A DNA stretch of 52,026 bases from Acholeplasma laidlawii (GCF_015709225.1 NZ_JADNRS010000010.1:1-52026), one strand, 5' to 3'; counted from the stretch's first letter, positions 1-8,770 are shown. The notes: generated from the letters alone by a model not told the origin. Translations and numbers: made by a program.

Positions 1-1205
1 ACTATAAGGCACAATATTACTATTTAGATGGTACTAAGTTAAATACTAATCCAACATCAAATCCACAACCTCCATTTTCATTTGAGGGTACAGATTATAT
101 TAATCAAAGTGCCTTCTCATATGATTTTGTTACGGAATATTTTGATATTGTATCAGGTAGTTATTATAACCCTTCAAATTATGAGGCAGTTATTGTTGTA
201 GATGAAAGACATAGATTACCTAATAACATCATGACTTTCTTAGGGGTGAGTCAAAATACAATTATTCCTTTTGAAAATTTAGTTGGTCAAACATTTAAAA
301 TATTTACAAATAATGCAATGTATAAACCAAATGACGGTATCTTCACAGAGAAAAATACAAATGTAGATACAGCAGACTTGTTATCATTATATAATGATGA
401 ATCTAACCAAAACGTCATCACTGTTACAATTTCAGGTATTATTAAGGTGAATACAGATTTTGTATCAGTAGGTGAAGGGATTTATTATACACCTAAAGTA
501 GCTAAAAGAATTATTGAACTTAACACTCAATCAGATGTTGTAGTTGCACAACGTGCAAGTGAAACATCTGTTGTCAACGGTGTAACAATTAGCTTAAATA
601 ATACAAAAGAAGATGTGTTATATACCTTAGGTGGTTATGATCTACCAAGTGGTATCTTAGTTTATCCAAATAGTTTTGATGACAAAGAAGCAATACTAAA
701 TATATTAGATGGTTATAACATTGGTAAAGATGAAGAGGCTCAAGTAAATTATGTGGACACTGTTGCATCCGCTGTAGGTATGATTAAAACAGTGATGGAT
801 TCAATTAGTGCTGTATTAATTGCATTTGCAGCAATATCCCTTTTTGTATCCAGTGTTATGATTGGTATTATTACCTATACCTCAGTATTAGAACGAACCA
901 AAGAAATTGGTGTGCTACGTTCTATTGGGGCTAGAAAAAAAGATATATCACGTGTATTTAATGCAGAAGCTATTCTTATTGGATTATTTGCTGGTACATT
1001 AGGTATTATCATCACTTATTTACTAGTACCTGTTGTAAATATTTTCTTAGCTGAACCAACAGGTAATGATCAAATTGCTCAGTTATTCTATCTACACGCA
1101 TTCTTGCTTATAGCAGTTTCTGTGTTACTTACATTTATTGCAGGATTAGTACCTGCAAAAATTGCATCCAACAAAGATCCTGTAGCTGCTTTACGTAGTG
1201 AGTGA
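1..1205 (+). CDS. ABC transporter permease (MacB/FtsX type), 5' end outside the window
   Basis: The reading frame is open from the first complete codon (position 3), so this is the C-terminal 400 residues of a longer protein; the ATG at 231 is internal. The visible part has an extracytoplasmic domain (about 3-790) followed by three hydrophobic segments at about 800-870, 965-1045 and 1085-1150. The cytoplasmic loop TKEIGVLRSIGA at about 897-932 and the ending DPVAALRSE are typical of FtsX-like permeases of the LolCE/MacB class. Such proteins use a partner or fused ATPase to move lipids, lipoproteins or peptides, or to work mechanically on the membrane. The substrate cannot be told. The serS T-box promoter overlaps the gene's last codons. 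Confidence 0.85.
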   Translation, partial: YKAQYYYLDGTKLNTNPTSNPQPPFSFEGTDYINQSAFSYDFVTEYFDIVSGSYYNPSNYEAVIVVDERHRLPNNIMTFLGVSQNTIIPFENLVGQTFKIFTNNAMYKPNDGIFTEKNTNVDTADLLSLYNDESNQNVITVTISGIIKVNTDFVSVGEGIYYTPKVAKRIIELNTQSDVVVAQRASETSVVNGVTISLNNTKEDVLYTLGGYDLPSGILVYPNSFDDKEAILNILDGYNIGKDEEAQVNYVDTVASAVGMIKTVMDSISAVLIAFAAISLFVSSVMIGIITYTSVLERTKEIGVLRSIGARKKDISRVFNAEAILIGLFAGTLGIIITYLLVPVVNIFLAEPTGNDQIAQLFYLHAFLLIAVSVLLTFIAGLVPAKIASNKDPVAALRSE

Positions 1206-1218
1206 AATAGAGTATAAT
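1190..1218 (+). promoter_or_regulatory. Promoter of the serS T-box transcript
   Basis: A perfect -10 TATAAT (1213-1218) lies 17 bp after a -35-like TTTACG (1190-1195). The -35 sits inside the last codons of the upstream permease gene, and transcription would start just before the T-box leader. Confidence 0.6.
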
Positions 1219-1229
1219 ATACATAACAC

Positions 1230-1453
1230 GATGAAAGAGCTAATTTTAACTTTTATGTAGTAGAGAGTCTGTGGTTGGTGAAAACAGATCATATAGTTAG
1301 AAGTTCCACTCTGGAGTGATGCTAAAAACATCCGAGTTATTCCCGTTAAGAATGTATGAGCGCTATTGTTTATATACAATAGAATTAAGGTGGCACCGCG
1401 ATAATTAATGGATCGTCCTTAGACTATTTTTAGTCTAAGGACGTTTATTTTAT
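1230..1453 (+). promoter_or_regulatory. T-box leader specific for tRNA-Ser (serS)
   Basis: The leader carries the conserved T-box sequence AAGGTGGCACCGCG (1387-1400) before an intrinsic terminator, and a stem I region containing the GTTGGTG and ACTCTGGAG elements (about 1261-1317). The likely specifier is TCC at 1305-1307, a Ser codon, placed just upstream of ACTCTGGAG. The bulge residues TGGC (1391-1394) would pair with 3'-terminal GCCA, which fits the G discriminator usual for tRNA-Ser. Uncharged tRNA-Ser should stabilise the antiterminator and allow serS transcription. The element is recognised from sequence motifs; the fold was not computed. Confidence 0.93.
1414..1453 (+). terminator. 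T-box conditional terminator
   Basis: A perfect 13-bp stem (1414-1426 with 1431-1443, loop TTTT) is followed by a T-rich run. It is the terminator arm of the serS T-box. Confidence 0.9.
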
Positions 1454-1467
1454 AAGGAGAAGGAAAA

Positions 1468-2739
1468 ATGTTAGATTTAAAATATATAACTGAGAATATA
1501 GATGAAGTCATATTGAAGTTAAATACTAGAGGTGGTGATTTTAGCCACTTAAGACAATTAATAGATTTACAAGAAGAGCGTAAATCTGTAATTAAAGAAG
1601 TTGAAGACTTAAAAGCAAAGAGAAACGGGTACTCTAAAGAAATTGGGGAACTTAAAAGACAAAAACAAGACGCTTCTCACTTATTATTAAAAGTAGAGAC
1701 AATTAAAAGTGAAATACCAGCACTTGAGTTAAAACTTGGTAAGATTGATGAAAAAATTAATAAAGAACTCATCGTTTTACCAAATATTCCTGCTGACGAT
1801 GTACCGGTTGGTAAAGATGAATCTGCAAATATTGAAATTAAAAAATGGGGTACTATTAGACATTTTGATTTTGAAGTAAAAGATCATACTCAATTAGGTG
1901 AAGCACTAAATATATTAGACTTTGAACGTGCAACTAAAATCACTGGTCCGCGTTTTGTAGTAGATAAAGGGTTAGGCGCTAGACTTGAAAGAGCGCTTAT
2001 TAACTTTATGATAGATACCCATGCATATACACATGGTTATACCGAAATCATTCCACCCTTTATTGTGAATGATAAATCCATGTATGCAACAGGTCAATTT
2101 CCTAAGTTTAAGGAGGATGCTTTTAAATTAGAAGGATTTGATTGGTATTTAAATCCTACAGCTGAAGTGCCTACTATAAACCTATTTAGGGATGAAATCA
2201 TCGATAACGATGCATTACCAATTCAGTATGTATCTTATACAACAGCATTTAGATCAGAGGCCGGTTCTGCTGGACGAGATACAAAAGGTATTTTAAGACA
2301 ACATCAATTTAATAAAGTTGAGTTAATTAAATTTGCACGACCTGAAGATTCTGAACAAGCACATCAAGATATGTTAGCAAACTCCGAAAGAATACTACAA
2401 CTACTAAATATTCCTTATCGAGTGGTTGTCTTATCAACAGGAGACATGGGTTTTGGTATGAGTAAGACATATGATATTGAAGTATGGTTACCTGGGCAAA
2501 ATATGTACCGTGAAATTGGATCTATTTCAAATGCTAGAGATTTTCAAGCAAGAAGAGCCAACATTCGCTTTAAACGTTCAAAAGATGCTAAAACAGAATA
2601 TGTGCATACATTAAACGGTTCTGGTTTAGCTGTTGGTAGAACAATGATTGCAGTACTAGAAAACTATCAAAATCAAGATGGATCAATTACGATACCAGAA
2701 GTCTTAAAACCATATATGGGTGTAGAAGTTATAAAATAA
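1468..2739 (+). CDS. serS: Seryl-tRNA synthetase
   Basis: This class II synthetase (423 aa, the usual length) charges tRNA-Ser with serine in the cytoplasm. Residues about 30-110 form the N-terminal helical arm that holds the tRNA long variable arm. The catalytic part shows motif 1 near GYTEIIPP, motif 2 around FRSEAGSAGRDT with the RQHQF segment, and motif 3 GSGLAVGRTM near the C-terminus. The ATG is preceded by AAGGAG at 1454-1459. Expression is under the Ser-specific T-box directly upstream. A hairpin follows the stop, so it is probably a single-gene transcript. Confidence 0.97.
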   Translation: MLDLKYITENIDEVILKLNTRGGDFSHLRQLIDLQEERKSVIKEVEDLKAKRNGYSKEIGELKRQKQDASHLLLKVETIKSEIPALELKLGKIDEKINKELIVLPNIPADDVPVGKDESANIEIKKWGTIRHFDFEVKDHTQLGEALNILDFERATKITGPRFVVDKGLGARLERALINFMIDTHAYTHGYTEIIPPFIVNDKSMYATGQFPKFKEDAFKLEGFDWYLNPTAEVPTINLFRDEIIDNDALPIQYVSYTTAFRSEAGSAGRDTKGILRQHQFNKVELIKFARPEDSEQAHQDMLANSERILQLLNIPYRVVVLSTGDMGFGMSKTYDIEVWLPGQNMYREIGSISNARDFQARRANIRFKRSKDAKTEYVHTLNGSGLAVGRTMIAVLENYQNQDGSITIPEVLKPYMGVEVIK

Positions 2740-2769
2740 TGTTATTCATTACAATAAATAACATAGTTT
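2739..2769 (+). terminator. Weak intrinsic terminator after serS
   Basis: An 8-bp inverted repeat ATGTTATT/AATAACAT (2739-2746 with 2757-2764) starts at the last base of the stop codon and is followed by AGTTTTT. All pairs but two are A-T, so it would be weak alone. Confidence 0.4.
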
Positions 2770-2837
2770 TTCATAAAGATTGAGAAAAAAAGGTATAGCC
2801 TATATACTAGAGGTACTTCATTTTTCTCTCTCGAAAC

Positions 2838-2866
2838 GCCACCTTAAAAAAGGTGGCTTTTCCTTT
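2838..2866 (+). terminator. Intrinsic terminator before the two-component genes
   Basis: The stem GCCACCTT/AAGGTGGC (2838-2845 with 2850-2857) is followed by TTTTCCTTT. It lies about 100 bp after serS and insulates the response-regulator operon. Confidence 0.8.
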
Positions 2867-2940
2867 ATAAATACTAAGTTTCAAATTATGTGATAAAATT
2901 ATAATATGAAAATTAATTAATCCAAGGGGGAATACAATTA

Positions 2941-3591
2941 ATGAAAATATATTTTGTTGAAGACGAAGTTAATATTTCAGAAATTATTCGTAAATATTTA
3001 ACAAGAGAAAATTATGATGTTACAGTTTTCTATGATGGTGAAACAGCAATGGAACACGTTGGTGATCCAGTTGATTTATGGATTTTAGATATTATGTTGA
3101 CTGGTGAAATTGACGGTTTTGATTTAATTAAGGCGATTTCAAAAGCAAATCCAGAAGCTGCTGTCATATTTACTTCAGCCAGAGATCAAGCTTTAGATAA
3201 AATCAAAGGTCTTGAATTAGGATCTGATGATTATATTGCTAAACCATATTCACCTAAAGAATTAATGCTTAGAGTCAAAGCTGTTTTAAAACGTAAGAAT
3301 TCAAGACCAGGTCATATGACTTATAGTGATTACTCTATTCAATTAGACTCTAGAGAAATCAGACAAGGTGATAAACTGATTGAACTTACTAATAAAGAGT
3401 TTGAAATGTTACTTGTATTCTTAAAAAATAAACAAGAACCAATTGAAAGAAAACTTTTATTAGAAACTATATGGGGTAAAAACTATGTGGGTTCTGATAG
3501 AGTTGTAGATGACTTACTACGTCGTCTGCGTTCTAAGATGCCATTATTAAGAATAGAAACTATTTACGGATTCGGCTATAGATTATTATGA
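2941..3591 (+). CDS. OmpR-type DNA-binding response regulator
   Basis: The 216-aa protein has a receiver domain (about 1-115) and an OmpR/PhoB winged-helix domain (about 120-216). Acidic residues E7, D8 and E9, the phospho-acceptor D50 (in WILDIML), the S79 region and K101 (AKPY) are all in place, so phosphorylation should be normal. The C-terminal domain shows the LTNKEFEMLL and IETIYGFGYRL segments of the family. RBS CCAAGGGGG precedes the ATG and TATAAT at 2900-2905 is a likely -10. The stop overlaps the start of the sensor kinase by 4 bp, so the two form a pair. The regulated genes and stimulus cannot be read from the sequence. Confidence 0.95.
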   Translation: MKIYFVEDEVNISEIIRKYLTRENYDVTVFYDGETAMEHVGDPVDLWILDIMLTGEIDGFDLIKAISKANPEAAVIFTSARDQALDKIKGLELGSDDYIAKPYSPKELMLRVKAVLKRKNSRPGHMTYSDYSIQLDSREIRQGDKLIELTNKEFEMLLVFLKNKQEPIERKLLLETIWGKNYVGSDRVVDDLLRRLRSKMPLLRIETIYGFGYRLL

Positions 3592-4904
3592 CCAAACTAA
3601 AACTTGCCACACAACTCAATATCATATTTTCATTTGTCACGATATTAGGTGGTATGTTTTTTTTGTTTATCGTTAATTTGAGTTTTACTAAAGCTTATGA
3701 AAATCAAAACAGAATTTATTTAGATAGTTATTTTAATGAAATATTAAGACTCTATGAAGAAAATCCTATGGGATTTTCTTATGAGAGTCTTACAAAATAT
3801 AACGACTTTTTCATTATCGTAGATGACCAAGTAGTCCATTATTCTAAAAATAATGTAACACTACAAGATTTTAATCAAATATCTAATCTCATGTTAAGAG
3901 AACATTTTAAGGGTCAGGAAACATATACCAACAGAACACTTAGATATACCATAGATGGTAATATAGCCTATATGGGACGCATTAAAAGACCATTAAATGG
4001 TACGAAGTATGGTGTGTTTGTAGTATCTAACGTGACGGAGTTTGTTGAAGATATGACAGGTAATATCCCGTTTTATACAACACTCGCATTCTTAAATATA
4101 TTAGTACTCGGTAATATCATTGTGTGGCTTTGGAGTACTAGTACAGTAGGAAATTTAAAAGATCTACAATCTAGTGTGAAACAAATGATTGAAGATGATT
4201 ATCAATCAGAGGTGAAAGTAGATAGTGGTGCAGAAGAGATTGCTTCTCTTGCTGAAACTATTAATAATATGCGTATTGAAATTAAAAATAATGAAGATAC
4301 TAAAAAAGAAATGATTCAAAACTTAGGGCATGATTTGAAAACGCCGATTGCTGTCATCAGGTCTTATGCAGAAGCGATTCAAGATGGTATTGAAGGCGTG
4401 GAATCGACTGATCTTATTATTAAACAATCAGATTTACTCAATAAAAAGGTTAAGCAAATTATTGAGTATAGTAAGATCGGCTATATTGATAACCATAACA
4501 CTTATGAAAAGACATCATTTAAGACAATTGTTGAACAAGTTGTAAATAACTATAAATATATCACGAATTTAAGGTTTATTATTGATATTGAAACAGATTG
4601 GATTCATCTAATGGATCCGGAGGGGGCACATATTGCAATATCTAACATTGTAGATAATGCAGTGCGCTATGCACAAACTAAAATTGTTATCCAAATTACA
4701 GAAAAAAAGCTCACCATCTTTAATGATGGGGAGCATATAGAAGAAAATGTTCTACCAAAGATTTTTAAAGCCTATGAAAAAGGCAGTAAGGGTCAATTTG
4801 GTTTAGGTCTAGCTATTGTAAAAGAAACAATGGATAGATTTGGTTTAAAGGTTTCGGTTAATAATCACGCTAATGGTGTATTATTTACGATAGAGCTGCA
4901 ATAA
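3588..4904 (+). CDS. Sensor histidine kinase
   Basis: This membrane sensor (438 aa) is the partner of the upstream response regulator, overlapping it by ATGA. Two transmembrane segments (about 10-32 and 162-185) enclose an extracytoplasmic sensor domain of about 130 residues, followed by a HAMP-like linker (about 186-240). The dimerisation and phosphotransfer helix has H248 in GHDLKTP. The ATPase domain shows the N box around N357 (IVDNAVRYA), a G1-like NDGEH at about 379-383 and G2 GQFGLGLAIV at about 402-411. All catalytic elements look intact. The signal is unknown. The last 20 bp overlap the convergent HIT gene. Confidence 0.95.
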   Translation: MTKLKLATQLNIIFSFVTILGGMFFLFIVNLSFTKAYENQNRIYLDSYFNEILRLYEENPMGFSYESLTKYNDFFIIVDDQVVHYSKNNVTLQDFNQISNLMLREHFKGQETYTNRTLRYTIDGNIAYMGRIKRPLNGTKYGVFVVSNVTEFVEDMTGNIPFYTTLAFLNILVLGNIIVWLWSTSTVGNLKDLQSSVKQMIEDDYQSEVKVDSGAEEIASLAETINNMRIEIKNNEDTKKEMIQNLGHDLKTPIAVIRSYAEAIQDGIEGVESTDLIIKQSDLLNKKVKQIIEYSKIGYIDNHNTYEKTSFKTIVEQVVNNYKYITNLRFIIDIETDWIHLMDPEGAHIAISNIVDNAVRYAQTKIVIQITEKKLTIFNDGEHIEENVLPKIFKAYEKGSKGQFGLGLAIVKETMDRFGLKVSVNNHANGVLFTIELQ

Positions 4905-5301
4905 TCATTGCTGCTCTATTTTTGTAATCATCAGCCGTGATTGTTTTTGAAGTATCATTTAGTTTAATTGTAATCTCTTCTTTATCATATCGTGGGATAA
5001 TATGTACGTGATAATGAAAAACAGTTTGTCCTGCTGTTGAACCATTGTTATTTAATAAGTTAATCCCTAAGGGATTAAATGCATGCTGAATACCTTTAGA
5101 TAATTTTTGTACGACACCAAACAAATGTTTTAAAATATTTTCTGGAACCTCTAATATATTTTCATAAGGCGATTTTGTAACAACTAACGTGTGCCCTTTA
5201 GTACTTTGTGTAATATCTAAAAATGCAATGACTAAATCATCTTCATATACGATATGACTAGGAATCTTTCTTTCCACTATCTTTGTAAATATTGTTTCCA
5301 T
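4885..5301 (-). CDS. HIT-family nucleotide hydrolase
   Basis: This 138-aa protein belongs to the histidine-triad superfamily, soluble hydrolases or transferases acting on nucleoside phosphoramidates and dinucleotides. The active-site triad HYHVHIIP lies near residues 90-97, and the N-terminal segment FTKIVERKIPSHIVYEDD matches Hint/HinT-like proteins. I chose the METIF start because AAGGAG lies 9 nt upstream of it; an in-frame ATG seven codons earlier would overlap that RBS. A TATAAT lies on this strand at 5323-5328. The gene converges on the kinase and overlaps it by 20 bp. The physiological substrate is unknown. Confidence 0.93.
   Translation of the reverse strand: METIFTKIVERKIPSHIVYEDDLVIAFLDITQSTKGHTLVVTKSPYENILEVPENILKHLFGVVQKLSKGIQHAFNPLGINLLNNNGSTAGQTVFHYHVHIIPRYDKEEITIKLNDTSKTITADDYKNRAAMIIAALS
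4892..4924. terminator. Shared hairpin at the convergent kinase/HIT overlap
   Basis: An inverted repeat AGAGC-T-GCAA / TTGC-T-GCTCT (4892-4901 with 4908-4917) spans the kinase stop codon and is followed by ATTTTTG on the + strand. It lies within the 3' ends of both genes. The T tract favours + strand termination; on the other strand the tail is weaker. Confidence 0.65.
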
Positions 5302-5342
5302 AATTATCATCTCCTTATACATATTATATCAAATATCTTTTC

Positions 5343-5371
5343 TTGTGGATGTTTCTTATACGTGATATAAT
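5343..5371 (+). promoter_or_regulatory. Promoter of pduL
   Basis: TATAAT at 5366-5371 lies 17 bp after TTGTGG at 5343-5348. The intergenic region is 103 bp and also holds the divergent HIT promoter. Confidence 0.6.
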
Positions 5372-5404
5372 TTATATAAAGATTTAAATTGGAAGGAAGA
5401 AATT

Positions 5405-5995
5405 ATGAAAAAAATACCTGTGGGCATCTCTGGACGCCACGCTCATGTTACAAAAGAGCATTTAGAAATATTATTTGGAGCTGGTTATGAATTAACCATT
5501 TTAAAAGAATTAAGCCAACCTGGTCAATATGCAGCTGAAGAAAAAATTAATGTTGTATCCCCAGATGGTAGAGTATTAGAAGGCGTTCGTATTCTAGGAC
5601 CAACACGTAAAGGTACTCAAATTGAAATCTCACAAAGTGATGCAATCCGTTATAAATTTGTTGCACCTGTTCGTTCAAGTGGTGATACTGCTGGATCAGG
5701 AAAAGCTAAATTAATTGGACCTAAAGGTGAAGTAGAAATTAATGAGGGTGTCATCATTGCTGATAGACATATTCATTTCTCACCTGAAGATGCACTAACT
5801 TTTGGTGTTAAAGATAGAGATGTTGTCTCAATTAAAATTGATGGTATAAAAGCGGGTCTATTAGATAACGTATTATGCCGTGTACACGAAAGTTTTAGAT
5901 TAGATTGCCATTTAGATACAGATGATGGTGCAGCATTTATGCTAAGAAATGGTGATATGGTATCACTTGTTAAAAAATATCAAATTTTAGACTAA
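5405..5995 (+). CDS. pduL: Phosphate propanoyltransferase / phosphotransacetylase PduL
   Basis: PduL exchanges CoA and phosphate on short acyl groups, here most likely acetyl-CoA to acetyl phosphate, which acetate kinase can use for ATP. The 196-aa protein has the two beta-barrel repeats of the family, with zinc-type histidines in GRHAHV (H12, H14) and ADRHIHF (H122, H124), plus H161 and H169. There is no N-terminal microcompartment targeting extension, fitting the housekeeping form that replaces Pta. RBS GGAAGGAAG precedes the ATG. It is monocistronic or ends at a weak hairpin before the HD gene. With pyruvate formate-lyase at 20666 it gives an acetate-forming route; the substrate preference is inferred. 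Confidence 0.93.
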   Translation: MKKIPVGISGRHAHVTKEHLEILFGAGYELTILKELSQPGQYAAEEKINVVSPDGRVLEGVRILGPTRKGTQIEISQSDAIRYKFVAPVRSSGDTAGSGKAKLIGPKGEVEINEGVIIADRHIHFSPEDALTFGVKDRDVVSIKIDGIKAGLLDNVLCRVHESFRLDCHLDTDDGAAFMLRNGDMVSLVKKYQILD

Positions 5996-6003
5996 AAATA
6001 GAT

Positions 6004-6024
6004 AAGTGGCATTTGCCACTTTTC
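6004..6024 (+). terminator. Hairpin between pduL and the HD gene
   Basis: A perfect 8-bp inverted repeat AAGTGGCA/TGCCACTT (6004-6011 with 6014-6021) is followed by only a short T run. It may end the pduL transcript partially. Confidence 0.5.
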
Positions 6025-6043
6025 ACTTCATAAGAGGTAATAT

Positions 6044-7249
6044 ATGGTAAAACTTGAAAGACAAAAAGTGTTTAGAGACCCATTATATGGTTATATTCAT
6101 GTAGATTATGACTTCATTATTGAATTAATCGATACATCAGTATTTCAAAGGCTAAGACGTGTTAGACAGTTATCTGGTGTTCATATGGTCTTTCATGCTG
6201 CAGAGCACTCTAGATTTTCACACGCACTAGGCGTTTATGAATTAGCGAATAGATTCTTAGATATCAAAGAAATTAAAGAAAACTTAAATGAACGTGAAAG
6301 TTTGTTGTTTTTAGTTGCAGCACTCTTACATGATATCGGACATGGTGCATATTCACATGCATTTGAGTATGTATTTAAAGTAAACCATGAAGTCATTGGT
6401 GCAACCATTATTAAAACACACCCTGAAATAAGAAATATTTTAGATAAGATAGATGCTTCATTTGCGGATGATGTTGCAAGTATTATTTTAAAGGATAAGA
6501 AATTTCCATTAATTGAGCAACTCATCTCTTCTCAACTAGATGTGGATAGACTAGATTACTTGGAAAGAGATGCTTATTTTACCGGAGCCGCTTATGGGCA
6601 TATTGATTTAGACCGTTTAATGAGAGTAGTTAAAATACAAAATAAAAAATTAGCCTTTAAAGCATCAGGTATTCACGCAATTGAAAACTACTTAGTTGCC
6701 AGATACCATATGTACTGGCAAGTATATTACCATCCAAAAGCAAGAGCTTATGAAGTGATACTAGAAAAAATATATTTTAGAGTTAGAGATTTACTAGAAA
6801 CTAATTTTGATTTTGAGCATGATGTTACATCACTTAAAACCATACTAAAAGACCCAACTAACATGTATGCTTACTTAAAGATAGATGATTACTATATGAA
6901 TGGCCTAATTGCATATTTTTTAAATTCAAAAGATCCTATCTTAAAAGAATTATCAAATGACTTTTTAAATCGTAATATTTGGTCATACATTGATGATACT
7001 AAAGAAAACCAGCGAAAAATCAATGACATCTTAAACTCAAGAAGCGAAGATGATATTAAATACTTTACACTTAAAACAAGTGTTGAGCAAAGTGCCTACC
7101 GTGAAACAGAAGCCAATTTAGGGGATCAAATTTACATTTTCAATGAGAAAGGTAAGATTGTAACTTTATCTGAACATTCATCCATTGTGCACTCACTTGT
7201 AACATCGAGTGTAAAATCAGATCCTAAGTTCTTCTATAAAAAACGATGA
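6044..7249 (+). CDS. HD-superfamily phosphohydrolase (dGTPase/YwfO-like)
   Basis: This 401-aa cytoplasmic protein resembles the SAMHD1/dGTPase branch of metal-dependent phosphohydrolases, as in Bacillus YwfO. The motif residues are visible: H55 and H60 in AEHSRFSHALGV, the H96-D97 pair with H100 in LLHDIGHGAYSH, and the later aspartates in SQLDVDRLDYLERD. Members hydrolyse deoxynucleoside triphosphates or related nucleotides; the substrate here is not established. The stop overlaps the start of rnmV by 4 bp, so this gene and the RNA-processing genes rnmV and rsmA are co-transcribed. Confidence 0.92.
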   Translation: MVKLERQKVFRDPLYGYIHVDYDFIIELIDTSVFQRLRRVRQLSGVHMVFHAAEHSRFSHALGVYELANRFLDIKEIKENLNERESLLFLVAALLHDIGHGAYSHAFEYVFKVNHEVIGATIIKTHPEIRNILDKIDASFADDVASIILKDKKFPLIEQLISSQLDVDRLDYLERDAYFTGAAYGHIDLDRLMRVVKIQNKKLAFKASGIHAIENYLVARYHMYWQVYYHPKARAYEVILEKIYFRVRDLLETNFDFEHDVTSLKTILKDPTNMYAYLKIDDYYMNGLIAYFLNSKDPILKELSNDFLNRNIWSYIDDTKENQRKINDILNSRSEDDIKYFTLKTSVEQSAYRETEANLGDQIYIFNEKGKIVTLSEHSSIVHSLVTSSVKSDPKFFYKKR

Positions 7250-7785
7250 AACAAAAATTATATGTTGTTGAAGGCACGCATGATGAAACTTTACTTAAAC
7301 AAATTGATCCAAATATAAAAACTGTTTCGGTAGGTGGATCACAAATTAAAGAGGATGTAATCCAGTTTTTAAAAACCTACGAAGATAAATTTCAAATTAT
7401 ACTTTTATTAGATCCTGATTATACTGGTGAACAAATTAGGAAAAGGATTGCCAAACATTTAGTAAATCCTACACATATCTTTGTTCAAAAACATAAGGCG
7501 ATAAGTAAAAATAAAAAGAAGATAGGTGTTGAACACCTATCTTTAGAAGACTTAAAGACTATGTTACTCCATGAAGTGCAAGAATTACCAAAAACAGAAT
7601 CTATTACATTAGATAGTTTATATAAATTGGGACTTAGTGGTCAAATAGACTCTAAAGCCAAAAGAGACTATTTAACCAGCAAATTAAACCTAACTTATAG
7701 TAACTCCAAAACACTCATACAAAGGCTTAATTGGCTCGGGTTAAGTTATAAAGATTTAGAGGATATATTATATGCATCAAGCTAA
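7246..7785 (+). CDS. rnmV: Ribonuclease M5 (5S rRNA maturation)
   Basis: RNase M5 trims the precursor of 5S rRNA to its mature ends, normally on the 5S-L18 complex. The 179-aa protein begins with a Toprim domain: VVEGTHDE with catalytic E9 and LLLDPDYTGEQ with D56 and D58. The C-terminal part (about 95-179) is the family-specific extension that binds rRNA. It overlaps the HD gene by 4 bp and rsmA by 14 bp, the usual rnmV-rsmA pairing in Firmicutes. Confidence 0.95.
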   Translation: MKQKLYVVEGTHDETLLKQIDPNIKTVSVGGSQIKEDVIQFLKTYEDKFQIILLLDPDYTGEQIRKRIAKHLVNPTHIFVQKHKAISKNKKKIGVEHLSLEDLKTMLLHEVQELPKTESITLDSLYKLGLSGQIDSKAKRDYLTSKLNLTYSNSKTLIQRLNWLGLSYKDLEDILYASS

Positions 7786-8560
7786 AAAAAGATTTGGTCA
7801 AAACTTTTTAACGGATAAGAATTTATTGAAAAAGATTGTTGACTCAGCACAAATTCATGATAAAAACGTACTAGAAATTGGTCCTGGGTTAGGTGCACTA
7901 ACTCAGTTTATTGTTAAAGATTCTAAAAAGTATCTTGCATATGAAATTGACTACTCTCTAAAAGCTGTTTTAGAAAGTTTTGTTAGTGATGATAGTAACA
8001 TCATATTCCAAGATTTTCTAGAATCTGATGTTACAAGTGATTTAAATAACTATTTTAATGGTGAACCTATTCATTTGATTGGTAATTTACCATACTACAT
8101 TACAACACCAATTATTTTTAAATTCTTAGAAATAGATCAACTTAAAACAGCAACAATTATGGTCCAAAAAGAAGTAGGTGACCGAATGATTAGTAAAAAG
8201 AATTTAAAAAGTTATAATGCCTTTTCCGCAATCTTACAATACTTTACTGACGTAAGGCTAGTCGTTAATGTAAATAGAAAAATGTTTAATCCAGTCCCTA
8301 AAGTAGATTCCATGGTTGTTCAGCTTACTAAAAAAGAGACTAAACTTGATAAATCATTGGAACCTAAGTTTATTCAAATTGTCAAGTTAAGTTTTATGCA
8401 TAAAAGAAAAACCTTGCTAAATAATTTATCTACAGGTTTAAATGAAGATAAAGTTAAGGTACTTGAATCATTAAAGTCACTTAATTTAGATGAAAACACA
8501 AGAGCTGAATCTCTTGGTGTGGATGATTTTATTACACTAACTGAAAAACTGTATCAATAA
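7772..8560 (+). CDS. rsmA: 16S rRNA dimethyladenosine transferase KsgA
   Basis: RsmA dimethylates two adjacent adenosines in the 3' terminal hairpin of 16S rRNA during late small-subunit assembly, using S-adenosylmethionine. The 262-aa protein starts with KKRFGQNFLTD, has the SAM-binding motif VLEIGPGLGALTQ and the catalytic motif GNLPYYITTP, and ends with the helical RNA-binding domain (MHKRKTLLNNL). It starts inside rnmV (14-bp overlap), suggesting translational coupling. A terminator follows. Confidence 0.97.
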   Translation: MHQAKKRFGQNFLTDKNLLKKIVDSAQIHDKNVLEIGPGLGALTQFIVKDSKKYLAYEIDYSLKAVLESFVSDDSNIIFQDFLESDVTSDLNNYFNGEPIHLIGNLPYYITTPIIFKFLEIDQLKTATIMVQKEVGDRMISKKNLKSYNAFSAILQYFTDVRLVVNVNRKMFNPVPKVDSMVVQLTKKETKLDKSLEPKFIQIVKLSFMHKRKTLLNNLSTGLNEDKVKVLESLKSLNLDENTRAESLGVDDFITLTEKLYQ

Positions 8561-8568
8561 ACTAATAA

Positions 8569-8599
8569 AAATATTGAGCGTTTGCATCAATATTTTTTT
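8569..8599 (+). terminator. Terminator of the HD-rnmV-rsmA operon
   Basis: The stem AAATATTGA/TCAATATTT (8569-8577 with 8587-8595, 9-nt loop) runs directly into a T tract. Confidence 0.85.
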
Positions 8600-8703
8600 A
8601 CTTTTAGTAAAGCAAACATTTAGAAAAGCACAAATAATTACATAAAAACATATCAAAGATTATTTTAGCACATAAAAAAGCCATAAATATTATTATTTTA
8701 TAA

Positions 8704-8739
8704 TGTAAGCGCTTGAAAAAGCGAAAAATATGCTATAAT
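8704..8739 (+). promoter_or_regulatory. spoVG promoter with a cre-like element
   Basis: An extended -10 TGCTATAAT (8731-8739) follows TTGAAA at 8713-8718 with a short 15-bp spacer. The 14-mer TGTAAGCGCTTGAA at 8704-8717 matches the CcpA cre consensus TGWAANCGNTNWCA at 12 of 14 positions and overlaps the -35. CcpA control is inference. Confidence 0.55.
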
Positions 8740-8770
8740 ATTTTTGTATCAAACATCCGGGAGGGGCAAA

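Noticed and set aside
1191-1379. Minus-strand 62-codon ORF across the serS leader
   Set aside because: It overlaps the T-box fold, has no RBS and no family resemblance.
8744-8770. Upstream ATG for SpoVG
   Set aside because: The strong RBS GGGAGGGG lies inside that extension, and the GTG at 8771 gives the family's usual N-terminus.
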